NCBI RefSeq assembly: GCF_004217145.1
Contig: NZ_SHKR01000018.1
Coordinates: 1 to 64,000 of the forward strand
DNA from: Kribbella rubisoli
GTDB lineage: Bacteria > Actinomycetota > Actinomycetes > Propionibacteriales > Kribbellaceae
Reading direction: 5' to 3'
DNA length: 64,000 nucleotides
Positions 50,105-57,407 of this stretch are shown one piece after another. The position numbers were made by a program, and so were the translations under genes. The notes under the pieces were generated by a model, which saw only the letters and a program-made list of their open reading frames with translations, was not told the DNA's origin and made no database searches. Numbering within the stretch: position 1 is the first letter of the stretch; each line of letters begins with the position of its first letter.

Positions 50105-51002
50105 CAACCGAGTCTCTCTTCTTCTGGTCACGGCGATCACGCCGCTGCTCTGGGGTACGACCTACCTGGTCACGACCGAGTTCCTCCCACCTCATCGCCC
50201 GCTGCTGGCCGCACTGCTTCGGTCGCTGCCGGCAGGCCTCCTGCTGGTCGCGATCACCCGCGTCCTTCCCCGCGGCAGCTGGTGGTGGCGCTCACTGGTC
50301 CTCGGCACGCTCAACATCGGTGCCTTCAACGCACTGCTCTTCGTCGGCGCATACCGGCTGCCCGGTGGAGTAGCCGCGACTGTCGGTGCGATCCAGCCAC
50401 TACTAGTCGCAGTACTGTCGGCCGGTCTGCTGCGGCAGCGTCTGTCTCTGCGCACTGTCCTCACAGCCATAGCCGGAGTGTTCGGCGTCGGCCTGCTGGT
50501 ACTGCGGGCTACTGCACAGCTCGACATGCTGGGTGTGCTCGCGGCTGTCGGCGGGGCGATCGTGATGGCGTTCGGCGTCGTACTCAGCAAGCGCTGGACG
50601 TCGCCCGCTCCCCTGCTGGCGACCACAGGCTGGCAACTCGTCGCCGGTGGACTGGTACTGCTGCCAGTGGCCTTCCTGGTCGAAGGTGCGCTCCCTGACT
50701 TCACCCTGCGGAACCTCGCGGGCTACTCCTACCTGGCACTGTTCGGATCCGCCGTCGCGTATGCGCTGTGGTTCCGCGGACTCCGTGAGCTCGCTCCGAC
50801 CGAAGTGACGTTCCTGGGGCTGCTCAGCCCGGTCATGGCGACCACACTCGGCTGGCTGGTGCTGGACCAGCACCTGTCGGTCTGGCAGGCCGTTGGCGGT
50901 CTGATCGTCCTCGGCGCCCTCGTGACCGCCCAGGTACGCCGGAAGGTGCGGCCAACGCCCGCCGCCGAAGGTCCCGTCCTCGTCGCAGCCGGGGAGCGCT
51001 GA
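50097..51002 (+). CDS. EamA-family exporter controlled by MarR
   Basis: 301-aa protein with ten helices in two EamA repeats (LLVTAITPLLWGTTYLVTTEFL at the start as LLVTAITPLLWGTTYLV, and GGAIVMAFGVVLSKRWTSPA starting the second). It resembles YdcZ-unrelated RhtA/YedA-type metabolite exporters. GTG 50097 lies inside the third MarR palindrome. With no ribosome site, translation is probably leaderless. It ends 1 nt before the NAD(P)-binding gene, so the two form an operon. Confidence 0.85.
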   Translation: MLSNRVSLLLVTAITPLLWGTTYLVTTEFLPPHRPLLAALLRSLPAGLLLVAITRVLPRGSWWWRSLVLGTLNIGAFNALLFVGAYRLPGGVAATVGAIQPLLVAVLSAGLLRQRLSLRTVLTAIAGVFGVGLLVLRATAQLDMLGVLAAVGGAIVMAFGVVLSKRWTSPAPLLATTGWQLVAGGLVLLPVAFLVEGALPDFTLRNLAGYSYLALFGSAVAYALWFRGLRELAPTEVTFLGLLSPVMATTLGWLVLDQHLSVWQAVGGLIVLGALVTAQVRRKVRPTPAAEGPVLVAAGER

Positions 51003-51003
51003 C

Positions 51004-51606
51004 ATGCGAATCCTGGTCTGGGGTGCGGCCGGCGCCGTCGGCAGTCGGGTCACCCAAGAAGCAGTTGCCCGCGGCCACCAAGTCACCACCGTCGGCCGCT
51101 CCGGCCCGGTCCGCGGTGACGCGGCTGACCCGGACGACGTCGCTCGACTGAGCGCTGGGCACGATGTGGTGATCAGCGCGACCCGGCCGCGTCCGGGAAG
51201 CGAAAGTGAGCTCATCGCTGCGGCCAAGGGGTTGCTGATCGGCCTGCGCGGCAGCGGCGTACGGCTCATCCTGGTCGGCGGAGCGGCCAGTCTGATCGTG
51301 CCGGGGACCGAAGTGCAGTTGATCGACTCGCCCGGCTTCCCGGTCGGCCTGCGCCCGATCGCCCTCGCCTGCAACGAGCAGTACGACGTTGTGCGGGCAG
51401 CCAGCGGCTTGGACTGGACGTACGTGAGCCCGCCCGCGCTACTCGAGCCCGGCGAGCGGACCGGACGCTATCGCGAGGGCTACGACCATCTGGTGACCGA
51501 TGCCCACGGCAACTCGACCATCTCGATGGAGGACTTCGCGATCGCGCTCGTCGACGAGGCCGAGCGGGCGGAGCACGTCCGGCAGCGCTTCACCGTCGGG
51601 TACTAG
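51004..51606 (+). CDS. NAD(P)-binding Rossmann protein (NmrA/SDR-a5-like)
   Basis: 200-aa protein. The dinucleotide loop is LVWGAAGAVGSRVTQEA (GxxGxxG), VISATRP and LILVGGAASL are typical of the atypical SDR group that includes NmrA, YwnB and flavin reductase B-like proteins, and the later YDVVRAASGLDWTYVSPPAL replaces the classical YxxxK. It either reduces a small substrate or senses redox state. It directly follows the exporter gene and shares its MarR control. Confidence 0.82.
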   Translation: MRILVWGAAGAVGSRVTQEAVARGHQVTTVGRSGPVRGDAADPDDVARLSAGHDVVISATRPRPGSESELIAAAKGLLIGLRGSGVRLILVGGAASLIVPGTEVQLIDSPGFPVGLRPIALACNEQYDVVRAASGLDWTYVSPPALLEPGERTGRYREGYDHLVTDAHGNSTISMEDFAIALVDEAERAEHVRQRFTVGY

Positions 51607-51654
51607 GCAGCCGGCCCCCGCTGTTGAGCGAGGGCCGGCTGTCTGGCCGGTGTC

Positions 51655-52389
51655 TCAGATAAGGCCCTCGCGCAGTGCGTACGCGACGGCGTGTGAGCGG
51701 TTCTTCAGCTGGAGCCGGCTGGTCACGTCGTGCAGGACGTTCTTCACCGTCCGCTCCGAGTAGGACAGCTCACGAGCGATCTCCTGCGTGTCCTTGCCGT
51801 CGGCCACCAGTCGCAGTACCTGCGTCTCGCGGTCGGACAGACCAGTGTGGGACAGCCCCCGTGGTGCCAGCACCTGCCGCTGCATCCGTGACACCTGTCC
51901 CAGCAACCGGCCAAGCAGATCTGGCGGCAGGCTGCCGTCCCCGGCAGCGGCAGCCTGCACCAGGTGCACGATCCGGTCAGCGGTCGCCTCGGTACGGCGC
52001 AGTACGCCGGACACCCCCAGCTCGACCGCGGTCATCAGCGCGTCGTCGTCGATCGTGCTGCCGATCAGCACGGTCCGGCGACAACCGCGCTGGGTTGCCG
52101 CCCGCAGTACCTGGACGGCCCCGGCGTCCAGCGAGTCGATGGCGATCAACGCGACCACTGGCGGGGTGGTGCGCTCGTCGCCTGACGGCGTGGGCCCAGG
52201 CAGCCCAGACAGCCCAGACAGCCCAGACATTCCGGACAGCCCGGGCAGCAGGGCGGTCATGTCGGTGTCGTTGATCAGGCTGATCTCCGGCCGCTGCCGG
52301 AGCGTGTGCACCAGGCCGAACTGCGACAGCGGGTCCAGCGCCTTGACCCAGACCGGAATACGGTTTTGCCCATTCGTGCTGGTCGTCAT
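51655..52389 (-). CDS. LuxR-type regulator with degenerate receiver domain
   Basis: 244-aa DNA-binding protein. The C-terminal LuxR HTH is intact (LSDRETQVLRLVADGKDTQE, then SERTVKNVLHDVTSRLQLKN). The N-terminal ~140 residues resemble a receiver (VLIGSTIDDDALMTAVELGV, GVSGVLRRTE) but lack the phospho-Asp and the acidic pair at the expected places, so regulation by phosphorylation is unlikely. A GLS-repeat linker (about residues 50-65) is encoded by a 9-bp DNA repeat. GGAG 8 nt before ATG 52389 sets the start. Target genes are unknown. Confidence 0.8.
   Translation of the reverse strand: MTTSTNGQNRIPVWVKALDPLSQFGLVHTLRQRPEISLINDTDMTALLPGLSGMSGLSGLSGLPGPTPSGDERTTPPVVALIAIDSLDAGAVQVLRAATQRGCRRTVLIGSTIDDDALMTAVELGVSGVLRRTEATADRIVHLVQAAAAGDGSLPPDLLGRLLGQVSRMQRQVLAPRGLSHTGLSDRETQVLRLVADGKDTQEIARELSYSERTVKNVLHDVTSRLQLKNRSHAVAYALREGLI
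52201..52245. repeat. 9-bp tandem repeat inside the LuxR-type gene
   Basis: CAGCCCAGA occurs three times exactly (52201-52227), then two degenerate units follow. On the coding strand each unit is one Ser-Gly-Leu (or similar) triplet in the linker of the pseudo-receiver. Because the unit is a multiple of three, copy-number change would alter linker length without a frameshift. Confidence 0.75.
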
Positions 52390-52506
52390 ACCTGTCACTC
52401 CCCCAGAGCGTTGTTGAACGGAACGGATCGAATCCGTAGTCACACGAACCCCCAAGTCGTCGATTTCCTCCCGATCGTGCGTCCGGCCGGCCGGCCTTTC
52501 GGACCG

Positions 52507-52523
52507 GTGACAGCCGGTGTCAC
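52507..52523. promoter_or_regulatory. GTGACA-N5-TGTCAC palindrome upstream of the LuxR-type gene
   Basis: A perfect 6-bp dyad about 120 bp before the LuxR-type start, inside the 281-bp gap 52390-52670. GTGACA/TGTCAC arms are often bound by actinobacterial HTH regulators. Which protein binds here is unknown. The rest of the gap has CACCGGC direct repeats and no gene. Confidence 0.4.
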
Positions 52524-52670
52524 GACCCAACGCCTAGGGTGACGCACCGGCGTTTCACCGGCATCTCACCCCGAGCTCTTGGCCGTCGGCTTGTGAACTG
52601 TGCCCGCTCGGCGGGTTGAAATCTGCCCACAACTACCTGATGCCCGAAAGGGCACTTTGGTTATGAGCGG

Positions 52671-53126
52671 TTATGAATCCAGGCTGGTGAGGGCGCGGAG
52701 CGCGAGCCGGTACGAGTCGAGGCCGAAGCCGGCGATGGTCCCGGTCGCCACACCGGCGACGACGCTGGTGTGCCGGAACTCCTCGCGGGTGGCGGGGTTG
52801 GTGAGGTGGATCTCGATCAGCGGAGCCGTCCGCTGCGCGATCGCGTCGCGCAGGGCGTACGAGTAGTGCGTGAACGCGGCCGGGTTGAGTACGACGGGAG
52901 TCCGGTCGTCGGCCGCCTCGTGCAGCCAGCCGACCAGCTCGGCCTCGTCGTCGGTCTGCCGTACCTCGACCTCGAAGCCGAGCTCGGCGCCGGTCTTCTC
53001 GCACACCCCGACCAGCTCGGCGAAGGTCGTCGTTCCGTACTTCTCCGGCTCGCGGGACCCCAGGCGTCCGAGGTTCGGTCCGTTCAGCACCAGCACTCGC
53101 CTGCTCGCATCCGTCACAGCAGTCAC
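52671..53126 (-). CDS. aroQ: 3-dehydroquinate dehydratase, type II
   Basis: 151-aa dodecameric-type dehydratase converting 3-dehydroquinate to 3-dehydroshikimate. LVLNGPNLGRLGSREPEKYG holds the catalytic Arg and Tyr, VLNPAAFTHYSYALRDAI the substrate-binding Asn/His region, and EIHLTNPATREEFRHTSV the catalytic His loop. GTG 53126 overlaps the TetR stop (GTGA), so translation is coupled to TetR rather than to aroB as in many relatives. A TetR/HelD/Gfo islet now separates it from aroB. Confidence 0.94.
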   Translation of the reverse strand: MTAVTDASRRVLVLNGPNLGRLGSREPEKYGTTTFAELVGVCEKTGAELGFEVEVRQTDDEAELVGWLHEAADDRTPVVLNPAAFTHYSYALRDAIAQRTAPLIEIHLTNPATREEFRHTSVVAGVATGTIAGFGLDSYRLALRALTSLDS

Positions 53127-53719
53127 CCTATCGGCAGGTCGTCGAAGGCCGTTTCCGCTTCGGTCACCGCGTCCAGGTAGCGGTCTGCGGCGCGTTGGCC
53201 GGCGGTGATGGCCTCCCAGTTGCGGCGGGACAGGACTCGCTGGATGGAGACCGCTTGTGCAGCGAGGAGCTCGCCGGTGAGATCGCCTCCGAGGGCTTGG
53301 GCGAGAGCGCGCTCGTCGTCGTCCATGAACTGGTGGAGCCGGGTCGTGAGTGCGGGCGTGGTGAAGACGAGCTTGTAGTAGGCGAGGACCTGCGGGTGGT
53401 CGTTCAGCCCGGTGACGGGATCGCGGGCGGTGAGCCCGGCGAGGAAGTGCTCGCGGAGCGCCTGGACCGGTGGGACCGCCGCGGCCGCGACGACTCGGGC
53501 GGACTCGTGCCGGTGGTCGGCGATCCGGTGCAGGACGAGGTCCTGCTTGGTCGGGAAGTACTTGAACAGGGTCGGCTTGGAGACATTCGCCGCTTCGGCG
53601 ATGTCGGTCACCGACACCTCGTCGAAGCCTCGCTTCAGGAACAGCGCGATGGCCGCCTCGGACAGGGCGTCGTACGTCTGCTGCTTCTTGCGCTCGCGAA
53701 GTCCGGTCATGGTCAACAT
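53123..53719 (-). CDS. TetR-family transcriptional regulator
   Basis: 198-aa repressor. The HTH spans about residues 10-55 (ALSEAAIALFLKRGFDEVSV, TDIAEAANVSKPTLFKYFPT). The C-terminal ligand domain is TetR_C-like. The start is ATG 53719 or 53710, with a TTAACT/TAGGTT promoter overlapping a 33-bp inverted repeat just upstream. It is divergent from the HelD-like gene, so it probably controls that gene and, through the 4-nt overlap, affects aroQ expression. Confidence 0.88.
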   Translation of the reverse strand: MLTMTGLRERKKQQTYDALSEAAIALFLKRGFDEVSVTDIAEAANVSKPTLFKYFPTKQDLVLHRIADHRHESARVVAAAAVPPVQALREHFLAGLTARDPVTGLNDHPQVLAYYKLVFTTPALTTRLHQFMDDDERALAQALGGDLTGELLAAQAVSIQRVLSRRNWEAITAGQRAADRYLDAVTEAETAFDDLPIG

Positions 53720-53727
53720 GTTAACCT

Positions 53728-53760
53728 AGGCAAAAGATTGACCGAGTTAATCTTTTGCCT
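53728..53760. promoter_or_regulatory. 33-bp perfect inverted repeat between TetR and HelD-like genes
   Basis: AGGCAAAAGATT (53728-53739) and AATCTTTTGCCT (53749-53760) are exact 12-bp arms with a 9-bp centre. A second weaker palindrome, GTCAACATGTTAAC, covers the TetR start (53713-53726). The AT-rich repeat overlaps promoter-like boxes for both genes and ends at the GGAGG of the HelD-like gene. It is best read as the TetR operator, and as a possible hairpin in the HelD leader RNA. Confidence 0.75.
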
Positions 53761-53770
53761 GGAGGGGTGG

Positions 53771-55795
53771 ATGCGGGGTCTGGCTTCGGAGCGCGAGTAC
53801 GCCGAGCGGTGCCGGGAGGCCTTACGGCGGATGGTGGCCGGCGCACGGGAGAACGTGGCGGTCGGCGAGCACACCTGGGGCGACCGGTACACGGCCGAGC
53901 GACTGGGGTTCTACCTGAAGACGCTCGCGCGGGACATGGGCGAGGAGGGCGACAACCCGCCGTTCTTCGGCGCGATCGCGTACGCCGCCGGCGCAGTCGC
54001 CGGCGGGCACGGCGAGCACGGCGGGCACGGCGGGCACGGCGGGCACGGCGGGCACGGCGGGCAGACGTACTACCTGGGGCGGCGGCATGTCTCGGATGCG
54101 ATCGGGCGGCCGCCGATGGTGATCGACTGGCGGGCGCCGGTGTCGGCCGCGTTCTATCAGGCGTCCGCGGTCGAGCCGCGTGGGATCGAGACCCGCCGCC
54201 GGTTCGGCTGGTCCGCACAGACGCTCACGAGCTTCGAGGACGAGCGCCTCCTGACCGGCTCGCCGTCCGGTGGCAGTGACTTGGTACGCCGCGAGATCGA
54301 GCGCGCCCGGGTCGGCCCGATGCGGGACATCGTCGCGACGATCCAGCCGGAGCAGGACACGCTGGTGCGGACCGACCTCGACGTCTCGGTCTGCGTGCAA
54401 GGCGCACCCGGCACCGGCAAGACCGCGGTCGGCCTGCACAGAGCGGCGTACCTTCTCTACGCGCACCGGTCCCGACTCACGCGGAACGGCGTACTCGTGC
54501 TCGGTCCGAACCGGGCGTTCCTGCACTACATCTCCGCCGTCCTCCCGACCCTGGGCGAGGTCGACGTCGAGCAGACGACGATCGAGCAGCTGCTGGATCG
54601 TGAGGTCCGCGCGACGGACGAGCAGGCGACCGCCGAGGTGAAGCACGACGTGCGGATGGCCGACGTACTGCGGAAGGCGGTGTACTCGCGGATCGGTCGA
54701 CCGTCACAAGCAGTCGTGGTGAGCGACGAGTCGTACAAGTGGCGCGTCAACCAGCACGAGTTCGCAGAGATAGTGGTGGAAGCCGAGGCGGATGCGACGA
54801 CGTACCTGACCGGTCGTGAGCGGGTGATCGCGCGGATCGTCGCGGCTTTGCAGCGGCAGGCGGAGGCTCGCGGGCAGAACTGCAACGGCGTTTGGCTGCG
54901 CCGGATGGCCCGGGCGGTGACGCCCGCCGTCGAGGCCGTGTGGCCTCGGCTCAAGGCGGACGAAGTACTGGCCGAGGTGCTGAGCGATCCTTCAACTGCT
55001 GCGGACGGGATCCTGAACGCGGACGAGCTGGACGCCATCAGATGGCCGAGGCCGCGGACGGCGAAGAGCGCTAGGTGGACGGCTGCCGACGCAGTACTGC
55101 TCGACGAGGTTAGTGCGTTGCTCGAGCGCGCACCGACGTACGGGCATGTGATTGTGGATGAGGCGCAGGACCTCTCCCCCATGCAGTGCCGTGCGATCGC
55201 GCGGTGCAGCGAGCACAGTTCGCTGACCGTGCTCGGCGACCTGGCTCAAGGTACGACGGCCTGGGCCGCGACCGACTGGCCGACCCAGCTCGGCCAGCTC
55301 GGGAAACCGACCGCGGAGATTATTGCCCTGAGCACCGGTTACCGCGTGCCCGCCGTCGTCGTCGAGCTGGCGAACCGTCTGCTGGCGTCCCTCGACGTCG
55401 ATGTCCCGCCAACCACGTCCTTCCGCTCCGACGGCGAGCTGACCATCACCCACGTCGACGACCTTCCGGCGGCGTGTGTCGAGAGCGTGCAGCGGGCGCT
55501 CACCCGGGAAGGCTCAGTCGGCGTGATCGCCGCCGACCACCAACTACCGGTACTGACCGATGCGTTGAAGACGGCCGGCATCGAGGTCGTCGCGGCGGAC
55601 GGCGACGGCCGCGTCGCCGTCGTACCGGCAAGCCTGGCCAAGGGCCTCGAGTACGACCACGTCATCGCAGTCGAACCAACGGACATTGTCGCAAACGAGC
55701 CCCGCGGCCTGAACCGGCTCTACGTGATCCTCACCAGAGCCGTCTCCCGCCTGGACGTGCTCCACAACCTCCCGCTCCCAGCGGAGCTGAGCTAG
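53771..55795 (+). CDS. HelD-like UvrD-family helicase (RNA polymerase recycling/HelR type)
   Basis: 674-aa SF1 ATPase. Walker A GAPGTGKT is at residues 211-218, the family motif VIDWRAPVSAAFYQ lies before it, Walker B/motif II VDEAQD is at 462-467, motif III GDLAQGTTAW and motif VI LYVILTRA follow. This is the actinobacterial HelD/HelR layout, whose N-terminal coiled coil enters the RNA polymerase secondary channel and releases stalled polymerase or rifamycin. GGAGG 5 nt before ATG 53771 sets the start. An unusual GGH repeat occupies residues 78-98. It is divergent from TetR. Confidence 0.87.
   Translation: MRGLASEREYAERCREALRRMVAGARENVAVGEHTWGDRYTAERLGFYLKTLARDMGEEGDNPPFFGAIAYAAGAVAGGHGEHGGHGGHGGHGGHGGQTYYLGRRHVSDAIGRPPMVIDWRAPVSAAFYQASAVEPRGIETRRRFGWSAQTLTSFEDERLLTGSPSGGSDLVRREIERARVGPMRDIVATIQPEQDTLVRTDLDVSVCVQGAPGTGKTAVGLHRAAYLLYAHRSRLTRNGVLVLGPNRAFLHYISAVLPTLGEVDVEQTTIEQLLDREVRATDEQATAEVKHDVRMADVLRKAVYSRIGRPSQAVVVSDESYKWRVNQHEFAEIVVEAEADATTYLTGRERVIARIVAALQRQAEARGQNCNGVWLRRMARAVTPAVEAVWPRLKADEVLAEVLSDPSTAADGILNADELDAIRWPRPRTAKSARWTAADAVLLDEVSALLERAPTYGHVIVDEAQDLSPMQCRAIARCSEHSSLTVLGDLAQGTTAWAATDWPTQLGQLGKPTAEIIALSTGYRVPAVVVELANRLLASLDVDVPPTTSFRSDGELTITHVDDLPAACVESVQRALTREGSVGVIAADHQLPVLTDALKTAGIEVVAADGDGRVAVVPASLAKGLEYDHVIAVEPTDIVANEPRGLNRLYVILTRAVSRLDVLHNLPLPAELS
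54002..54064. repeat. In-frame 9-bp tandem repeat encoding Gly-Gly-His in the HelD-like protein
   Basis: Seven contiguous units of GGCGGGCAC (unit 2 has GAG for GGG; unit 7 ends CAG) encode residues 78-98 as GGH-GEH-GGH-GGH-GGH-GGH-GGQ. It looks like a recent slippage expansion in a loop of the N-terminal region. Six closely spaced His could bind metal. Confidence 0.9.
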
Positions 55796-56874
55796 GCACT
55801 CCAGGGAGCGCCGGGGCCGCCCATACGCTGGGCGTACGGCGTACCGGGGGCCAGCTCGCCGCGGCGGATCGGCTTGTCGGTGAAGGCTGAGGCGTAGATC
55901 GCGGCGGCCAGTTCGAGCGTGTTGCGGGCCTCGGCGAGGGTGACCGGGGTCGGCTTACCCGCCGTCTTGGCCTCCAGGATCGCGGCCAGCTGAGCGGTGT
56001 GGCCGCTCGGTACGTCGGGAAGATCGGCCGACCAGGCGTCGGCGATCTCCTCGTGGCCGGGCGCCGGCGTGACGGTCCAGTCGGGGTTCTTGTAGCCGTA
56101 CAGGTGTTCCAGCTCGACGGTCGCGTTCGCGCAGTCGAAGCGGAGCTGCGATGTTTGACGGGCGGACACCAGCGAGTTCACGACCGAGGCAACGGCGCCG
56201 TTCTCGAAGGTCAGCAGCGCCATCGAGACGTCCTCGGTCTGCGTCGGACGAGCCTGCCGGGCCGCGAGCGCGGTCACCTTCTCCCACGGGCCGAGGATCG
56301 ACAGCAGCAGGTCGTACTGATGGATTCCATGCCCCATGGTCGGCCCGCCACCCTCGACGTCGAACGTGCCGCGCCACGGCACATCGAAGTACGCGTCGTC
56401 GCGGTACCAAACGGTGTTGCACAGGGCAACCAGCGGCCGACCGAGTACGCCGTCGTCGAGCAGCTGCCGCAGCCGGACGGCGCCGGATCCGAAGCGCTGC
56501 TGGAAGACGCACGCGACCTGCGCCGACGACTTCTCCTCCGCCGCCACCAGCTTGTCGAACTCGTCCAGCGAGAGGGTCGGCGGCTTCTCCATGTAAACGT
56601 CGACGTCCGCCGCCAGGCATTCCACGGCGAGCGGGACGTGCGAGTTCGGCGGCGTACACAGGTGGACAAGATCGACGCGGTCCGCCGCGAGCAGGTCGGT
56701 CAGGCTCGGGTACGTCGCCGGGATGTTCCATTTGTCGGCGAATTCCTTGGCCCGACCCAGGTCGACGTCGACCGCCGCGACCAGCTCGGCCCGCTCCGCC
56801 AGCGCGGTGACCGCCCGGGCGTGCGAGGCGGCGATCCCGCCGGTACCGACAATCGCGATCCGCTGCTTACGCAT
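55792..56874 (-). CDS. Gfo/Idh/MocA-family oxidoreductase
   Basis: 360-aa NAD(P)-dependent sugar or inositol dehydrogenase-like protein. The Rossmann loop is IAIVGTGGIAASHARAV, the catalytic Lys is in DVYMEKPPTLSLDE (EKP motif), and GGGPTMGHGIHQYDLLLSIL holds the conserved (G)xxxDxGxHxxD-like active-site His and Asp. ATG 56874 with AAGGG about 9 nt upstream fits the family N-terminus. Longer frames do not. Its stop overlaps the HelD stop by 4 nt. No sugar transporter is nearby, so the substrate is unknown. Confidence 0.88.
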   Translation of the reverse strand: MRKQRIAIVGTGGIAASHARAVTALAERAELVAAVDVDLGRAKEFADKWNIPATYPSLTDLLAADRVDLVHLCTPPNSHVPLAVECLAADVDVYMEKPPTLSLDEFDKLVAAEEKSSAQVACVFQQRFGSGAVRLRQLLDDGVLGRPLVALCNTVWYRDDAYFDVPWRGTFDVEGGGPTMGHGIHQYDLLLSILGPWEKVTALAARQARPTQTEDVSMALLTFENGAVASVVNSLVSARQTSQLRFDCANATVELEHLYGYKNPDWTVTPAPGHEEIADAWSADLPDVPSGHTAQLAAILEAKTAGKPTPVTLAEARNTLELAAAIYASAFTDKPIRRGELAPGTPYAQRMGGPGAPWSA

Positions 56875-56876
56875 AT

Positions 56877-56890
56877 GGAAAGCCCTTTCC
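56877..56890 (-). promoter_or_regulatory. Palindrome containing the ribosome site of the Gfo/Idh gene
   Basis: GGAAAG-CC-CTTTCC is a perfect 14-bp palindrome directly before the ATG. On the minus strand it contains the AAGGG ribosome site. It could be an operator or a small self-pairing leader. Confidence 0.35.
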
Positions 56891-57049
56891 ACGGGTCTAC
56901 CATCCTCGGTGCCCCGCTCCCGATCCACAACCCACCGCCCACCATCTGACCGCATCCGGACACCCATGCACCCACGCACACCGAGGGCCGACACAGGAAC
57001 TGGTGGGCGACACGCATGCGGCAAGAAGTGCAACCTGAGACCCGAAGCC

Positions 57050-57085
57050 GTGACCGGGGACCTGCTATTTCAGGTCCCCGGTCAC
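57050..57085. terminator. 15-bp perfect hairpin in the aroB-Gfo/Idh gap
   Basis: GTGACCGGGGACCTG (57050-57064) and its exact reverse complement (57071-57085) enclose the loop CTATTT. It lies between the tandem repeat zone and the Gfo/Idh promoter. It would stop any transcript leaving the aroCKB operon. Without a U tract it could also be a protein-binding site. Confidence 0.65.
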
Positions 57086-57140
57086 CACACGGCGTCTCCA
57101 CACACCACAACCCGCCCAGGCAGCAGCACACCACCGCACC

Positions 57141-57301
57141 TCAGCCAGCCCCGGCTTCCCTCGGCCAGCCCCCGCTTCCCTCGGCCAGCCCCGGCTTCCC
57201 TCGGCCAGGCCCCGCTTCCCTCGGCCAGGCCCGGCTCGTCTCGGCCAGTCCCGGCTTTCCCTCGGCCAGGCCCGGCTTGCCTCGGCCGGGCCCGGGGCGC
57301 C
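57141..57301. repeat. Eight-unit 20-bp tandem repeat in a gene-free region
   Basis: Units of TCGGCCAGCCCCGGCTTCCC and close variants begin at 57141, 57161, 57181, 57201, 57221, 57241 (21 bp), 57262 and 57282. Units 2-4 are almost identical and the outer ones degenerate, as in a minisatellite. The unit is not a multiple of three, so it does not encode a stable protein repeat. The gene-free stretch 56891-57407 contains this array, two hairpins and the promoter of the Gfo/Idh gene, and otherwise nothing I can support. Confidence 0.9.
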
Positions 57302-57333
57302 TGGGCCGGCGGCTACAGCTTGGGCGCTCGGAT

Positions 57334-57389
57334 GGCGGGTTGTTTCGGGGCTGGTGTGTTGTTGCGGGTCGGTGGTGAAACAACCCGCC
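57334..57389 (-). terminator. Hairpin directly after aroB
   Basis: GGCGGGTTGTTT (57334-57345) and AAACAACCCGCC (57378-57389) are perfect 12-bp arms with a 32-nt loop, starting 18 nt past the aroB stop. An overlapping CCAGCC-GGCTGG palindrome follows at 57388-57399. Position and stem suit the terminator of aroC-aroK-aroB. Confidence 0.6.
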
Positions 57390-57407
57390 AGCCGGCTGGG
57401 TGCGGGG

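Noticed and set aside
53195..53770. Plus-strand frame joined to the HelD-like gene from 53195
   Set aside because: It is antisense to the TetR gene. A clear GGAGG-ATG start exists at 53771.
53720..53770. Rifamycin-associated element upstream of the HelD-like gene
   Set aside because: The GC-rich GGGGCTTGC-type palindrome is absent. The inverted repeat present is AT-rich and different.
57141..57301. CRISPR-like array
   Set aside because: Units are contiguous with no unique spacers and no cas genes are present.
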